Below, piece by piece: positions 1-9,792 of a stretch of DNA of 20,891 nucleotides (position 1 is its first letter; every line of letters begins with the position of its first letter). Origin of the DNA: Trachelipus rathkii (Eukaryota > Arthropoda > Malacostraca > Isopoda > Trachelipodidae). The notes beneath the pieces are model-generated. The model worked only from the letters and a program-made list of their open reading frames with translations. It did no database searches and had not been told where the DNA came from. A program made the position numbers and the translations under genes. The DNA lies in contig JABUQX010124119.1 in assembly GCA_015478945.1 (NCBI GenBank), positions 7,501 to 28,391 on the forward strand, written 5' to 3'.

Positions 1-480
1 AACTTATACTCTCCATTCAATCTCTAATAATCTTCATTACACTAATAATTGTCTAATTCTACATTATACTGTACTATATTCAATCAATTCTCACATTAAT
101 TCATCATAATTCACAATCTAAATCTATTATATTACGTATATATATAACGGAGATTATATGAATAAATGCATTAATTTCTCATTAACATAAATGAAACCTA
201 ATTCAGTACTCTAATAATTAACCAAAATAAATTCAATAGCAGTAAATCCTATTCTAATTCTCTTAAAGAGATCCTTGCTCAATTTTTATAAATAATTCAA
301 TATCTAATAATAATCTAATACATAATAATAATAATTAATTCTCTAATTCTTTCATATATAATTAAATAATAATAATAATAAATATAATAATATTAATAAT
401 TAAATATTAATATATAATAATAATATAATTATAATTAATTTATAATTATATAATATATAATAACAGATTATTAATTTAAA
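1..480. other. AT-rich non-coding DNA with C-over-G skew
   Basis: No gene is visible. The first 120 bases hold 27 C but only 2 G, and the C excess continues to about 360. From about 360 to 480 the sequence is almost pure A/T made of short TAA/AAT-type runs. No long open frame is present on either strand. Confidence 0.75.
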
Positions 481-1478
481 TTTATATAAATATTATATTT
501 TTTAAGTGAAAAAAAAAAATATTTTCCATTATTACTCAGGAAACTCAGTATATATAATTATGACAGTGGGGGATGGTGCTTTATTAGTTTTATATTTGTA
601 TTATACCCTAAACATGTAGATACTATTTATGTTATTTGAGTAAAGAGTGCCAATAATATTTATTATATATGTATCCCGTTGTGTTTTATAATAACTATGC
701 ATCACCAAAACAGCATTATATATAACTCTAGATATATTTTAGTAACACAAATATTAGTGTGTATGTAAATAATGTTGCACCGTTTTATATGAAGATATAC
801 TAATATAAAAATATATGGCGACTATTATTCTGACGCCATTCTATTTTTATAAATTTTCATTCATGAATAAATTATTCAATATAAATGTTTTTTTTCTTTT
901 GTATCTTGGAACCTATAAAATAGTTTAATAATAAATAGTATTTCTTTATTTTGTTCACTCCATTATTATATATTTATAATGCTATAAAGGGCAATTAATC
1001 ACTATATTGAGATTAATGAATTATCAAATTATGTGGTATATATATTTTAATTAAGAGTGTTACGAATAATAGTAGTGAGGACATTTTGTGGAAAAATCCA
1101 TACTCAAAAATTAGACAATAATATAATAATAAAAGAATAAAGTAAGTATTCACATTTTTATATTGACAATCATGTAATCAATCAATAGATTGTTATTGAA
1201 GCAATATATTATAAATAATAATTAATATAGCACTATCATATTGGATAGAGTAGACTACATTTAATTATAATCATTCCTCCCAGTCAATGATGTCTTCCGT
1301 TGTCTTTACGATAATAGTTCACACTGTTTAGAAAGATGATAAATGATAATACGCTGTTATATGTATAAATCTTATTGCGTTCGTTGTAATTAACTATATT
1401 TATAAACATTATTTATATTTTAATAGTAGTAATATAATTTGAATTATTTTATTATAACTAAATTATATGATTGCTTTA
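481..1478. other. AT-rich non-coding DNA, nothing recognised
   Basis: Only short frames are open. A small inverted repeat lies at 815-820 and 834-839 (ATGGCG and CGCCAT, 13-base loop), which is within what chance allows. A slightly GC-richer patch at 540-580 is open for about 30 codons on the minus strand but has no recognisable product. Confidence 0.7.
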
Positions 1479-1540
1479 TTTTTTTTTTTAGAGGAGGCCC
1501 GGCTCCTGTGCTACCCCCCGTATAAAGCCTAGCGATCCTG
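1479..1540 (-). repeat. GC-rich island next to a T-run, possible retroposon end
   Basis: Eleven T (1479-1489) are followed by about 50 bases of markedly GC-richer DNA between A/T-rich flanks. On the minus strand the island runs into a poly-A stretch, as a SINE or LINE 3' end would. AGGAG and CTCCT arms near 1493-1508 could pair. The family is not identified; it could also be a chance GC-rich remnant. The retroposon reading is inference. Confidence 0.3.
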
Positions 1541-1589
1541 ATATATAATCATATATATATTATATTAATATATATATAATATAATCTTA

Positions 1590-1661
<72 letters not shown>

Positions 1662-1745
1662 ATATAATTATTATATATAATAAATATATAATATTTAATA
1701 TTAATTATAATATATATCTATATAATATATAATAATATAATTATA
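1541..1745. repeat. TA-rich microsatellite block
   Basis: The block is almost entirely alternating T and A with short AAT/TTA interruptions; the longest regular (TA)n run lies around 1595-1627. It carries no open frame. Such runs are prone to slippage and assembly error. Confidence 0.85.
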
Positions 1746-1784
1746 TGCTTAAATAGTGAAAGGGAAACCCTTATATGCCCATAA

Positions 1785-2110
1785 TTACTTAAATTAAAAA
1801 TTGATTATAAGGGTCGTACAGAGGTAAATTGCATCACACTCGTACAAACGGTATACGCTATTGACTTTGTTTGCTTTGCGCGAAACCTCGAACGCAGACC
1901 AAAGCTAGCCTAGACTTTTATCCACTTCCGCAATTTATCAACATAGATATTACTTCTTGATATATTTGGTTTCTCCGCTGATCGATACACCATCTCGCTC
2001 CTCTCTTCCCGTAGCGAAACAGAGGAACATGCTTGGGTTTGATAGAAATTGACAGTGAACTCATATTTGATGGTGCTAAATTAAGGTATTTTATAGAACT
2101 TTGTTTTTTA
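1785..2110 (+). pseudogene. Non-LTR reverse transcriptase remnant (motif C region)
   Basis: A plus-strand frame is open from 1785 to a TAG at 1911-1913. It ends in a block resembling the catalytic YADD region of LINE reverse transcriptases: tyrosine, alanine, isoleucine, aspartate (1854-1865), then hydrophobic residues with Phe-Ala-Arg and Leu-Glu, as in 'YADD-hydrophobic-FAR-LE'. Isoleucine in place of the first aspartate would be inactivating. In another frame, 2045-2092 reads EIDSELIFDGAKLRYF, which fits the strand that precedes the FKYLG motif in the same enzymes. The order and spacing suit one element broken by frameshifts. The GC-richer patch is also open on the minus strand, so an antisense exon is an alternative. 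The identification is by eye and moderate. Confidence 0.42.
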
Positions 2111-2324
2111 ATAAAATGTCTTTCGAATTAAGTTATTTTCTGTTAATTAAAATATTAATGAATTTAAATAATAATTTAACTTAATATAAATTTACTTTCG
2201 GGTCAAACATAAAGTTTAAAACAGTATTATTATTTTATTATTGATGTGCTCGTTCGTTAAGTAAGATGTTTATTCAGAGATTTGTGAGTAATAATTTTTC
2301 AAAGTGAATTTCTGTTATCGGTGA
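2111..2324. other. AT-rich spacer, nothing recognised
   Basis: T-rich sequence between the RT remnant and the next coding-like frame. It contains a weak donor-like GTAAGA near 2260 but no convincing exon before it. Confidence 0.6.
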
Positions 2325-2354
2325 ACAAATGAGAGGAAGAAGGAGAAGTTGAGC

Positions 2355-2474
2355 ATGGTCCAACCCTCAGAGAACCAAGTAATCCAAAAAGAAAAAATTG
2401 TACTTGAGATGAATAACGGTAATGTAAATAACGGTAATGTAAAAAAGCTTTACATGTACTGCATGCAGATCTAA
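2355..2474 (+). CDS. Short unidentified ORF with in-frame 15-bp duplication
   Basis: An ATG at 2355 opens a 39-codon frame; the frame is open back to 2325. The translation is polar and charged (many Gln, Glu, Lys and Asn). A perfect 15-bp tandem duplication (2412-2426 and 2427-2441) is in frame and encodes NNGNV twice. Each copy contains GGTAAT, so either could act as a phase-1 splice donor. Coding-like acceptor-preceded frames on the same strand at 2632-2693 and after the CAG ending near 3033 would be phase compatible. No family is recognised. It could be an exon or chance, because frames of this length are common in such DNA. Confidence 0.2.
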   Translation: MVQPSENQVIQKEKIVLEMNNGNVNNGNVKKLYMYCMQI

Positions 2475-2704
2475 AATCTATTTATTTTCTCATATAGTTG
2501 ACATGTGCTAGATCCTGTTTATGTTCCACCAGTAGTCAGTTAGAGTTTTTGAATTCCATTTTTCTTGGTAGCTGCTTCTATGGTTAATATTTAACTGTTC
2601 TTCATATAACACTGTTCAGTTATTCGTTATTTATAGTGCCAAGGGGTGCAGGTGAAGGAAAAATTATAAACGCTTATGCAAGAAATTATTTTTAGAAGAC
2701 TTAC

Positions 2705-2797
2705 TATATCTAAGCTCTCTATAATTTTGAAGTAGCTCACTTAAAAGTTCTCTGAAGTTATCCTCCTTATATTTGACTAAGTTATTTACCACATTTT
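2705..2797 (-). CDS. Exon-like minus-strand frame, unidentified
   Basis: On the minus strand a TATAG acceptor-like site precedes 93 bases open throughout, ending at GATATA followed by GTAAGT, a strong donor consensus. The translation is a charged, helix-like segment (motif FRELLSELLQNYRELRY). The phase is 1 at both ends. If joined to an acceptor at 2076-2077, the next frame stays open to a TAA at 1918-1920. That downstream part overlaps the plus-strand RT remnant, which weakens the model. No protein family is recognised, and no compatible upstream exon was found. Confidence 0.25.
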
Positions 2798-3086
2798 CTA
2801 TACAACAAGATCAACTTGAATCAAACTTTCGTTTAAAATTGAAGGGATAGCTTAATTATTTTTCTTACTTGTGCTCCATAATGTACTTTTTTTATTTAGA
2901 ATCTCTTATATTGAGGAAACTACCTATCAGAAACTATACTCTGTGATCCATTTCTTATGTCATTTAACAGAATCTCTCCATGATGGATTCATTGCTATAA
3001 GTATTTAGTGATGGAATGATAAACTTTTTCAGGTGAAACTCGATCAGCCTTAGACGCAACCATTCATATGAACTTGATGTATCTTA

Positions 3087-3278
3087 TCATCCGAGATTAA
3101 AATTTCTTTTCTCTCTCTCTTCAGTCAGGGCTTTTATATGAAGTAGTTTTTTCCAATCCATGCTGTTCCACTCACACAAATAAAATAACTTAATGCACTT
3201 AAGTTGCAATTCAAGAAAAAGCTCATCATCCTTCGAAGCTTGCGCCCACAAATCAAATGGCGAATAATTTTTATCCAT
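3087..3278 (-). CDS. Unidentified 63-residue minus-strand ORF
   Basis: The ATG follows directly on an in-frame TGA, so translation could begin only here. The 63 residues have balanced composition: an acidic, leucine-rich first half (KDDELFLELQLKCIK), a tryptophan-containing middle (EWNSMDWKKLL) and a basic-acidic tail (TEEREKR). It looks more protein-like than its AT-rich surroundings. There is no signal peptide and no known domain is recognised. A GTGAGT donor-like site lies inside the frame near 3166-3171, so this may be an exon rather than a complete gene. The plus strand of the same stretch is also partly open. It could be host gene, transposon remnant or chance. Confidence 0.33.
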   Translation of the reverse strand: MDKNYSPFDLWAQASKDDELFLELQLKCIKLFYLCEWNSMDWKKLLHIKALTEEREKRNFNLG

Positions 3279-3323
3279 TCACTCTCATTCTGGAGTTTCT
3301 TAGTTCATTTTCTCCATAGTTAT

Positions 3324-3458
3324 TCACTCAGAAGCCTCAAGGAATCCATCGCATTGGAATAATTTGTAGACACTCTTTGTATGGGAATTCCGCGAGGAGT
3401 AGTTAACAAATTGTGTTGAGACACCACCTTGAGGTGTGTGATGTACTAGGTATGATAA
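3324..3458 (-). CDS. Unidentified minus-strand open frame with TPQGGV motif
   Basis: The minus strand is open for 44 codons without an ATG and stops at TGA (3324-3326). It contains TPQGGV, which resembles the PQG motif of LINE reverse transcriptases, but the following residues (STQFVNYSS) do not continue the usual LSP pattern. Upstream on the same strand, 3470-3560 is also open in two frames. A retroelement origin is possible but unproven. Confidence 0.22.
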   Translation of the reverse strand, partial: LSYLVHHTPQGGVSTQFVNYSSRNSHTKSVYKLFQCDGFLEASE

Positions 3459-3600
3459 TTATTATTTACCGTTTTCCTAGCATATGATAATAGAGAGTCT
3501 CGATAAACAGGCATGGTTGCCCTCTTCCCGGAATAGTACAGACGTGTCCCATTATTATGGTTTAGTTCTTAGGGCACGCGTGGGCTATTTAGGGTAATGT

Positions 3601-4139
3601 AAGTATTCTAAATGTTATTAAATAATTATATCACTAATACTTTTTTTTAATGCTTATTCATTATTAATTATTAATTTGCGGAACACCCACATTTTATCTC
3701 TTAGAAATCCTATTGTTTTATGTAAATAATACTATGATAGGTTGTTCATTTTTCTAATATAATTATTATTATTAAAATGATTGACTAGAATAGGATTTTA
3801 TAGAAAGATATAATTATTTAAAACTAGATACGTTAGAATTAAGAGATTTATTATTAAAGTTAATTGATAATTTATTATTATTAATGTTTGTGTGAAAAAT
3901 ATGTTTATAATTTATTGGTTTAGTATATTAAATAGATATAGAAGCTAGATATTACTTAATTTTTTTGTAGTTGTCTCATTTTTTGTTATATTATATATAT
4001 ATATGTATATCTTTTTATCTTTTTAACTACTTTTTTTTTTTTTTGGTTAATGTTTTTAGGTTTGTATTTTCAGAAGTCTCTGTATGTCTATTAATTCTCT
4101 AAGGCTATCCTTTTTTATTACTTATGCAATTACTTTTTG
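3601..4139. other. T-rich decayed DNA, nothing firm
   Basis: AT-rich with a plus-strand T excess, including 14 T at 4031-4044. It precedes the Ty3/gypsy-like remnant on the same strand and may be its decayed upstream part, but no motif could be aligned. Confidence 0.55.
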
Positions 4140-4494
4140 TATTAATTTGCTTGTTTTAGAATTATGATAAGTTCTTCTTAATCGCACTATAATAATTGGA
4201 ATAAGTGGAGTTTATATTGATGATGTTGTTATTTGTCTTTGTTTTAATACTTTAAAGTTTATTTCACTCTATATTTATTAGAGTGGATGTATAAGATTTA
4301 TCGATGTTATAATTATATATACCTTTTATTTTAATTATTATTGATATTATTATTTGTCATTACAATAAATAAAAAGGAAAAATGTAATTGTGGATCTTAA
4401 ATGATAACAGATTAATTCTTTGATATTAGGATATATCTTAGTTACTCCTCAATCTATTATTGAATTATTTATAATTAAATTATTGAACTTTTAA
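4140..4494 (+). pseudogene. Ty3/gypsy-like reverse transcriptase remnant
   Basis: Three short blocks in the order expected for a Ty3/gypsy reverse transcriptase lie on the plus strand in different frames. First, GVYIDDVVI, with the catalytic YIDD at 4213-4224 (compare Y-V/I/L-D-D-hydrophobic). Second, ITINKKEKCNCG at 4359-4394, matching the L-T-L-N-x-x-K-C-x-F-G pattern. Third, LILGYILVTP at 4420-4449, matching the F-L-G-hydrophobic segment, followed by alternating Ile and a Leu-Asn-Phe that suit the region before the connection domain. The spacing between blocks one and two exceeds the usual value by roughly 15 codons, so insertions must be assumed. Frames are broken by several stops, so the copy is dead. 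Protease, integrase and LTRs were not recognised. Confidence 0.45.
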
Positions 4495-5520
4495 AGAATA
4501 AATGTAGGTCTCATTTTCTATAAAACTTAGTAAAGTTATTTCGATTATATATATTACTTAATTAACTGAAAGTCAATGGAAGATTTATAATGTATTTAGT
4601 TATATGTTGTGTATTTATGTTTAATTCATATAATTATATTTTATAACTTTTATTCATTTTTATTGAATAACTGTAGTTTAATTTCGAATAGCACTTTAGT
4701 CTCTTATAATGTTCTATTAGCGTCGCTAGAAAATATGATTCACAACGATATCTAATTCGTAAAGCTGAGAACCAATAGAGTTCGTGTAATAGTAGTAAAC
4801 TAGGTATATTGAATATATCCGAGTCCGTATTATTAATGAGTTCCTCTTTTATAACTAGAAAGTCTTATAATTAATCTCACTCTTAGGTCAATAATCAGTA
4901 ATGATAATTAATTCGATCATTATTGAATTAATGTAACTTTAATGATGTTTTCAATATTAAATTATTTCTTTAGGAATCAATTGTTAGTAATATAATAAAG
5001 GTTAGAAAATTTTAAATCTGCAAAGTATAACTAAATTGGTTCATTAAATTTAATTAATTGTAATAACAGGAAAGGAAAAAATAAATACCTATTGAGAATA
5101 ACTCGATTTTTCAGCAATACGTGCCAATTGTAATAATTTAAGTATAATTGCTATTATCATTTGGTCTTTGCTCTGTATTCAGCTCTTAATGACCATGGTT
5201 GGTTGCATAGTATTATTTAGATATTTGGTTTTGAAACTGATAATTTGAATCCTTTATTTAATGTTACTTTTGGAGTTTTTCAGTCTATTAATCTCGTAAA
5301 ATACATAGTATTTTTTAGGATGTAACGGTATTATTATTCATTTTATATTACTGGTGTGAGAATAATTATTAAACTTTATCTAGTATCTCTATTCTTCATT
5401 ACGACTTCCTTATGACTGTTTATATAGAGATTATTCTCATAGAAATATTTAAATTATTATTAATTTAATTATTAATTTAATTATTATTATTAATTAATGA
5501 AAGAATAAAAAAATTGCCAT
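4495..5520. other. T-rich DNA, possible continuation of decayed LTR element
   Basis: No gene is visible. A stretch near 4690-4725 resembles the start of a gypsy RNase H domain only vaguely. A near-palindrome lies around 4905-4935 (TTAATTC and GAATTAA arms). From 5440 to 5500 short ATTA repeats occur. LTRs or integrase motifs were not seen. Confidence 0.5.
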
Positions 5521-5689
5521 TTTTGATATTATGGGAGAGAGACGCAGAGCACGCCGAACCGAAGTGTAATCTAAGTGCATAGCTGTGGAACAGTTCTATA
5601 ACGTTGCCGTATTGTCTTGATTAGATGATGATATATAGTTTGAGAGCGCAAAGCAAGAGATAGTCAGGAGATGAGTATAAGGATCAGGA

Positions 5690-5940
5690 AGAAGAGACAG
5701 AAGGAGCAGATAGTAGACCAGGAGAGAGAAGAGGACAGAGAGAGAGAGCGAGAAGAGAGAGAGAAGAGAGAGAGAGAAGAGAGAAGGAAGAGAGGAGAGA
5801 GAGGAGAGAAAGAGGGAAGGAGGGAAGAGGAGAGGGAGAAAGGAGAGAGGAGAAGAGGAGGATTGGTCCAAGGTATAAGTGAGGTTGTGATGCTGAGGGA
5901 GGGAAATGAGGAATGGAAAGAAGAGTGAGGAAGGTAAAGA
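5690..5940. repeat. Purine-rich low-complexity tract (GA-rich)
   Basis: The plus strand is almost all G and A in irregular GA, GAA and GGA units. From 5750 to 5862 there are 113 purines in a row. Frames across it encode Arg/Glu repeats on the plus strand and Ser/Leu/Pro on the minus strand; these are products of the repeat, not genes. Long polypurine tracts can form triplex DNA, which is family knowledge rather than something seen here. Confidence 0.9.
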
Positions 5941-7016
5941 AGTCAAAATGACCAAAAAATGAACATTTTATATAATATTGCACACAAATGATTTAGAAAA
6001 AGAGTGAAGTTGAGAATTAAATAAGAACTAGAAGCCTGTTGCAATTAGATTAATTCTACGAACAAAAGTTTTCCTCAGAGTCACGTAGCATACTAGATTT
6101 TATTAATGTTAGAGCCAAATACTCGGGATGAATGTATATACAAAAAACACTACTACTAGTTTCTGAATATAAATAAAAATAAACGATAATATGCGAGAAG
6201 ATTCTTGACATTCTCCAGTCTTCGCATAGTTAATATTAACACATTTGGATTAAAGAATGAAATATGTATTTGCCGTACCATTATATATAAAAGCATACTA
6301 CTATATATATATATATACTATATATATATAATATATACTCACCTTATTATTATTTAATTATTTATATATATTTAATTAATTAACTATATTTGATTAATTA
6401 TTTATAATCTTTTTAATGTAATATATATATTAATTTTTAAATTTATAATTTATAATTTAATTATTTATTAATTATTATAATATACACATATATATTACTA
6501 TAGCAAGTGAATATATACCATTAGGCATAATAATCATATAACATGAGATTAATAAGAGAGTAGTTCAAAATATAAGAATAGTCGTGATCAAGAAAAGGTT
6601 TATAAGTAACTAGATGACATATAACAAACATAAATAAATTCAAAATAATTAATATAATTAAATAATATACTAATCCTAATTAATTAAAATATATCAATTT
6701 GAAAAGATCGATATATAATATATAATTATAATAAAATATAACAATCAGTAGAAATTTAAAATAGTTAATATTATTATACTATACAATAATAATTATCTAT
6801 TCGTGAAAGTCTTACATAATCAGATATCTGTGAAAAATTTCACAATTTGCTACTGAAATGGATTAGTATTTATATATATATTGAGGTGCTGCTGAGGGCA
6901 TAGAGATTCCCTTTAGTGAGCAGGTAGTGGTAAGAAAACAATATTTCGTTGCTTAAATATTATATATTAAAAATGTTATCTTTTTTTTGGTATGTCGTTT
7001 TAACGAAAAAAAAGGC
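5941..7016. other. AT-rich non-coding DNA with one hairpin
   Basis: No gene is visible. An imperfect hairpin lies at 6190-6228. From 6290 to 6490 the sequence is a near-pure A/T block. A modest GC-richer stretch at 6880-6935 has no recognisable product. Confidence 0.65.
6190..6228. repeat. Inverted repeat, 10-bp stem with one bulge
   Basis: Arms TATGCGAGAAGA (6190-6201) and TCTTCGCATA (6219-6228) pair with a single bulge and a 17-base loop. It is longer than most chance repeats here, but no function is indicated. Confidence 0.5.
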
Positions 7017-7187
7017 TCCTTTATAATAGGAACCAAGTTAGAGCAACGATGAAGCAAGATACAGTAACCTACCCACCACACTGATAAGGCAAGAATTGCA
7101 GATCATACCATAAATCCCGACTCCAAGGTTAAAATTTTCGATGAAAGACTAACGTTTAAAAATATATTTTCTATAAGGTACATATGA
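7017..7187 (+). pseudogene. Possible GIY-YIG endonuclease tail (Penelope-like)
   Basis: One plus-strand frame runs from about 7017 to a TGA at 7185-7187 with only two internal stops. It reads FIIG, then LEQR, then ARIADH, then VKIFDERL and FSIRYI. This order resembles the GIY-YIG domain at the C-terminus of Penelope-like retroelements: YIG, a conserved Arg after LE, a conserved His some 20 residues on, and a later I-hydrophobic strand. The first GIY is not visible and no Penelope RT was found upstream. The patch is clearly GC-richer than its flanks. A chance match is possible, and the call rests on motif order by eye. Confidence 0.3.
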
Positions 7188-8792
7188 TAATTAAATATAG
7201 ACAAGTAAAAATTACTATAATCATAACAACACGTCAATTAAATCAATTGGCGTTTTATTTTCGGTGGTTTTTTAATTGGAAAAAAAAGAGGTTGGTTTTG
7301 ATTTTCTAATAACAAAAAACATGTTTTTTCACCCTACTATATAATATATTTATATTATATTGCTTTCTTTCCTGCAGCTTGTAGCCTAACTATCTGCTAC
7401 TTATTTGCTAGATTGATTGCTGTTTAAACACTGTGGACTGCTTCTGCTGTCATGCCGAAAGTGTGTTGTCTGGAAATAATGCCTGTATATAATGTAATAA
7501 GTTAGGTATATAGTTATACGATATCTATATTCAATCTAAATTCAAATATTTATTATGAAATATGAATATTAGTATAGAGGATGCATTTATTTGAAAAATT
7601 ATATGACATATAATCAGAAATAAAATCTACTTACCTTAAATTATTTAGACCGAGTAAGATGTATATTCTATGTTTAAAATATATAAATATTATTGTATAT
7701 TAATTTTTTGTATTGAAAAAATTTTAGTCATATTGCAGGTGGCACGTAGGAAAAAACATAAAAAAGCGCTAAAAGAATTTAATTGTTAAACTTGTCAAGA
7801 TAAAGAGAAAGACACACCAACCATAGATGATATTTATTCTCCGATTCACTAAACAGTGTTTTATATCATAATAGAATTGAGAGTGGTACAAACATAAGAT
7901 GGAGGCATGATATTGTGGTGTATACAAGCTATAGTCTCCCATTAAATATGGAAGGAGAGTAATTAATCTATTTTCCTCGCCATGCCCTTTTCTATTTAGT
8001 TAGGTAAATTGGTTATGGATTTATGTTTTTTCTGTTTTGTACCTCTACAAATTTATTTGTCCATATTAACTAAATAGGACCATATATATATTAGTTATAG
8101 TAGATAGTAAATGTAATATACAAAATATAATTTATTATATACAAGATAAACAATTAGACCAATAAGATTGTTATCCTATTTCTATCCTTTATAAATATTA
8201 TATAATTTTAACTGATTTAATTGCCTAATAGAAAATTTTATTTGAATAAAAAGAAGTATATTCATGTATATTTATATAATAAGTTTAGTATATATATATA
8301 TATATATATTAATATTATTTACCTTATTTCCCAACCATTGAACTCATGTATCTAACGTGTCTCAATGTTTTGGAATCGTTCAAAAGTACTTATTCTTCAG
8401 TACACTCTATATTAAAATATATATATTTTTTACTCTAAGATATCTTAAAAAGCATTACTGTAGTTGATTAGAAATATTATAGGTATATATATTATATCAA
8501 GTATAATAGTGGGAAATAATATTATATCTTTAGCAATCATGGTAGTGATAATCATAATATAAATTGTGATAATACATTAATACATTTTTATTTTAAATTA
8601 GTTATATATTATATATTGGATAGATATCATTATATATTAATAAATATTGGCCTACCCATAAAAATACATATCAACCTCCATAAATTTTTTTGATGAACTT
8701 CAAGTTTTTCAATTACTGGTTTGAGCCTCAGCTTTTAATACGTTCACTGCAGTTACGCATCTATAGAAGTCGTAAATAACCTTTTAAAGTAA
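7188..8792. other. AT-rich non-coding DNA, nothing recognised
   Basis: Only short open frames occur. There is a TA microsatellite near 8288-8310 and several A/T-only patches. Slightly richer stretches at 7370-7480 and 7900-8000 have no recognisable motif. Confidence 0.65.
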
Positions 8793-8975
8793 TGTAATAT
8801 TCTAATCTCCTACTATTATTTGCTAGATTTTCACAAGCAGATAACAATTATGTCCCCTTCTCTCTCTGGCGACGATGCTAATTCTCTTCCGGCAAAATAT
8901 TTTGCTATCACGGTCGTCACCTTCTTGATATTGTGTTCACGATCGGGTTGCCTCCTCTCTCCCGGTTATCTTTAG
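8793..8975 (+). CDS. GC-richer island open on both strands, unidentified
   Basis: The plus strand is open for 60 codons, with an ATG at 8850 giving 41 residues to a TAG at 8973-8975. The central part is hydrophobic (YFAITVVTFLILC) and could span a membrane. The minus strand is also open for 44 codons (8831-8965) with a charged translation including KKVTTVIAKYFAGREL. The coding strand therefore cannot be decided. Base composition near 45 to 50 percent GC stands out from the surroundings and suggests an exon or transposon fragment. Confidence 0.25.
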   Translation, partial: CNILISYYYLLDFHKQITIMSPSLSGDDANSLPAKYFAITVVTFLILCSRSGCLLSPGYL

Positions 8976-9792
8976 CATGAACACCAATGAAAGGTTGATA
9001 TTTTTATTTATATACTTAATATACTATATCTTTTCATTTAGCTAATCTCTAGTATACATATCTCATATAATATATATATCTTCTATCATATTTCTAATAC
9101 ATCTATCCCTCTCTATATCTACTAAAATTTTCTAAAATTTTATTAATACAATCTAAATCGTCTCTTCCTTCTCTATTATTATAATTTAGGGGTGATTCCT
9201 ATGATTAAATATATAAATATATTTCCTTGCCTGCTGTTATATTTGCAAATAATTGTGACGACGTAGATATTTATAAAAATAATCCCTTTCAATAATCACT
9301 CTATAATATATATACTTACTTTCTTTTATTCTAAACCTAAAATATTCGTTACCCTCAGAATCTTCTATATAAGTTATTGACTTATTAATACCTTGTCTTT
9401 TTATATTTATGTCATACCCGTATATTTTATAACCACTATATATAAATGTTGCATTATATATTATATATTATATATACAAAATTTATATTCCAAAATTTAA
9501 ATTTATCAAAAGAACTTAAAAATTTCAAATTATATACTTAAGGATAAGCTGCTAAAATAATATTCAGCCAATTCAGGTAATCATTTGAGAAATCCCGTTT
9601 CCTTTACACTTTGAGAGAGTTATTTTTTCCATCAACAAGAATCTATGTAATATTAAAGGAAGATTCCTTAAAGCGTTTTTATCTCTGGATCAAAGTATTT
9701 ACTCTCTCCATACCAACATAAACAAGACCTTATATATATAGACATGTCAGTGGACCACCAAGCTTCCATATAAAACCGGGTGAGATAAATAA
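8976..9792. other. AT-rich DNA with C-over-G skew
   Basis: No gene is recognised. Between 9001 and 9180 there are 33 C and 3 G. The rest is ordinary AT-rich sequence. The last 200 bases may contain the decayed upstream part of the LINE that follows, but no motif could be aligned. Confidence 0.6.

Noticed and set aside
2930..2995. Minus-strand reading with NPSWRDSV, recalling FAD-linked oxidoreductases
   Set aside because: The match is a few residues followed by stops; it is too short to support a family.
5596..5983. Open frames across the GA-rich tract on both strands (85 to 119 codons)
   Set aside because: They arise because purine repeats lack stop codons; the translations are Arg/Glu or Ser/Leu/Pro simple repeats.
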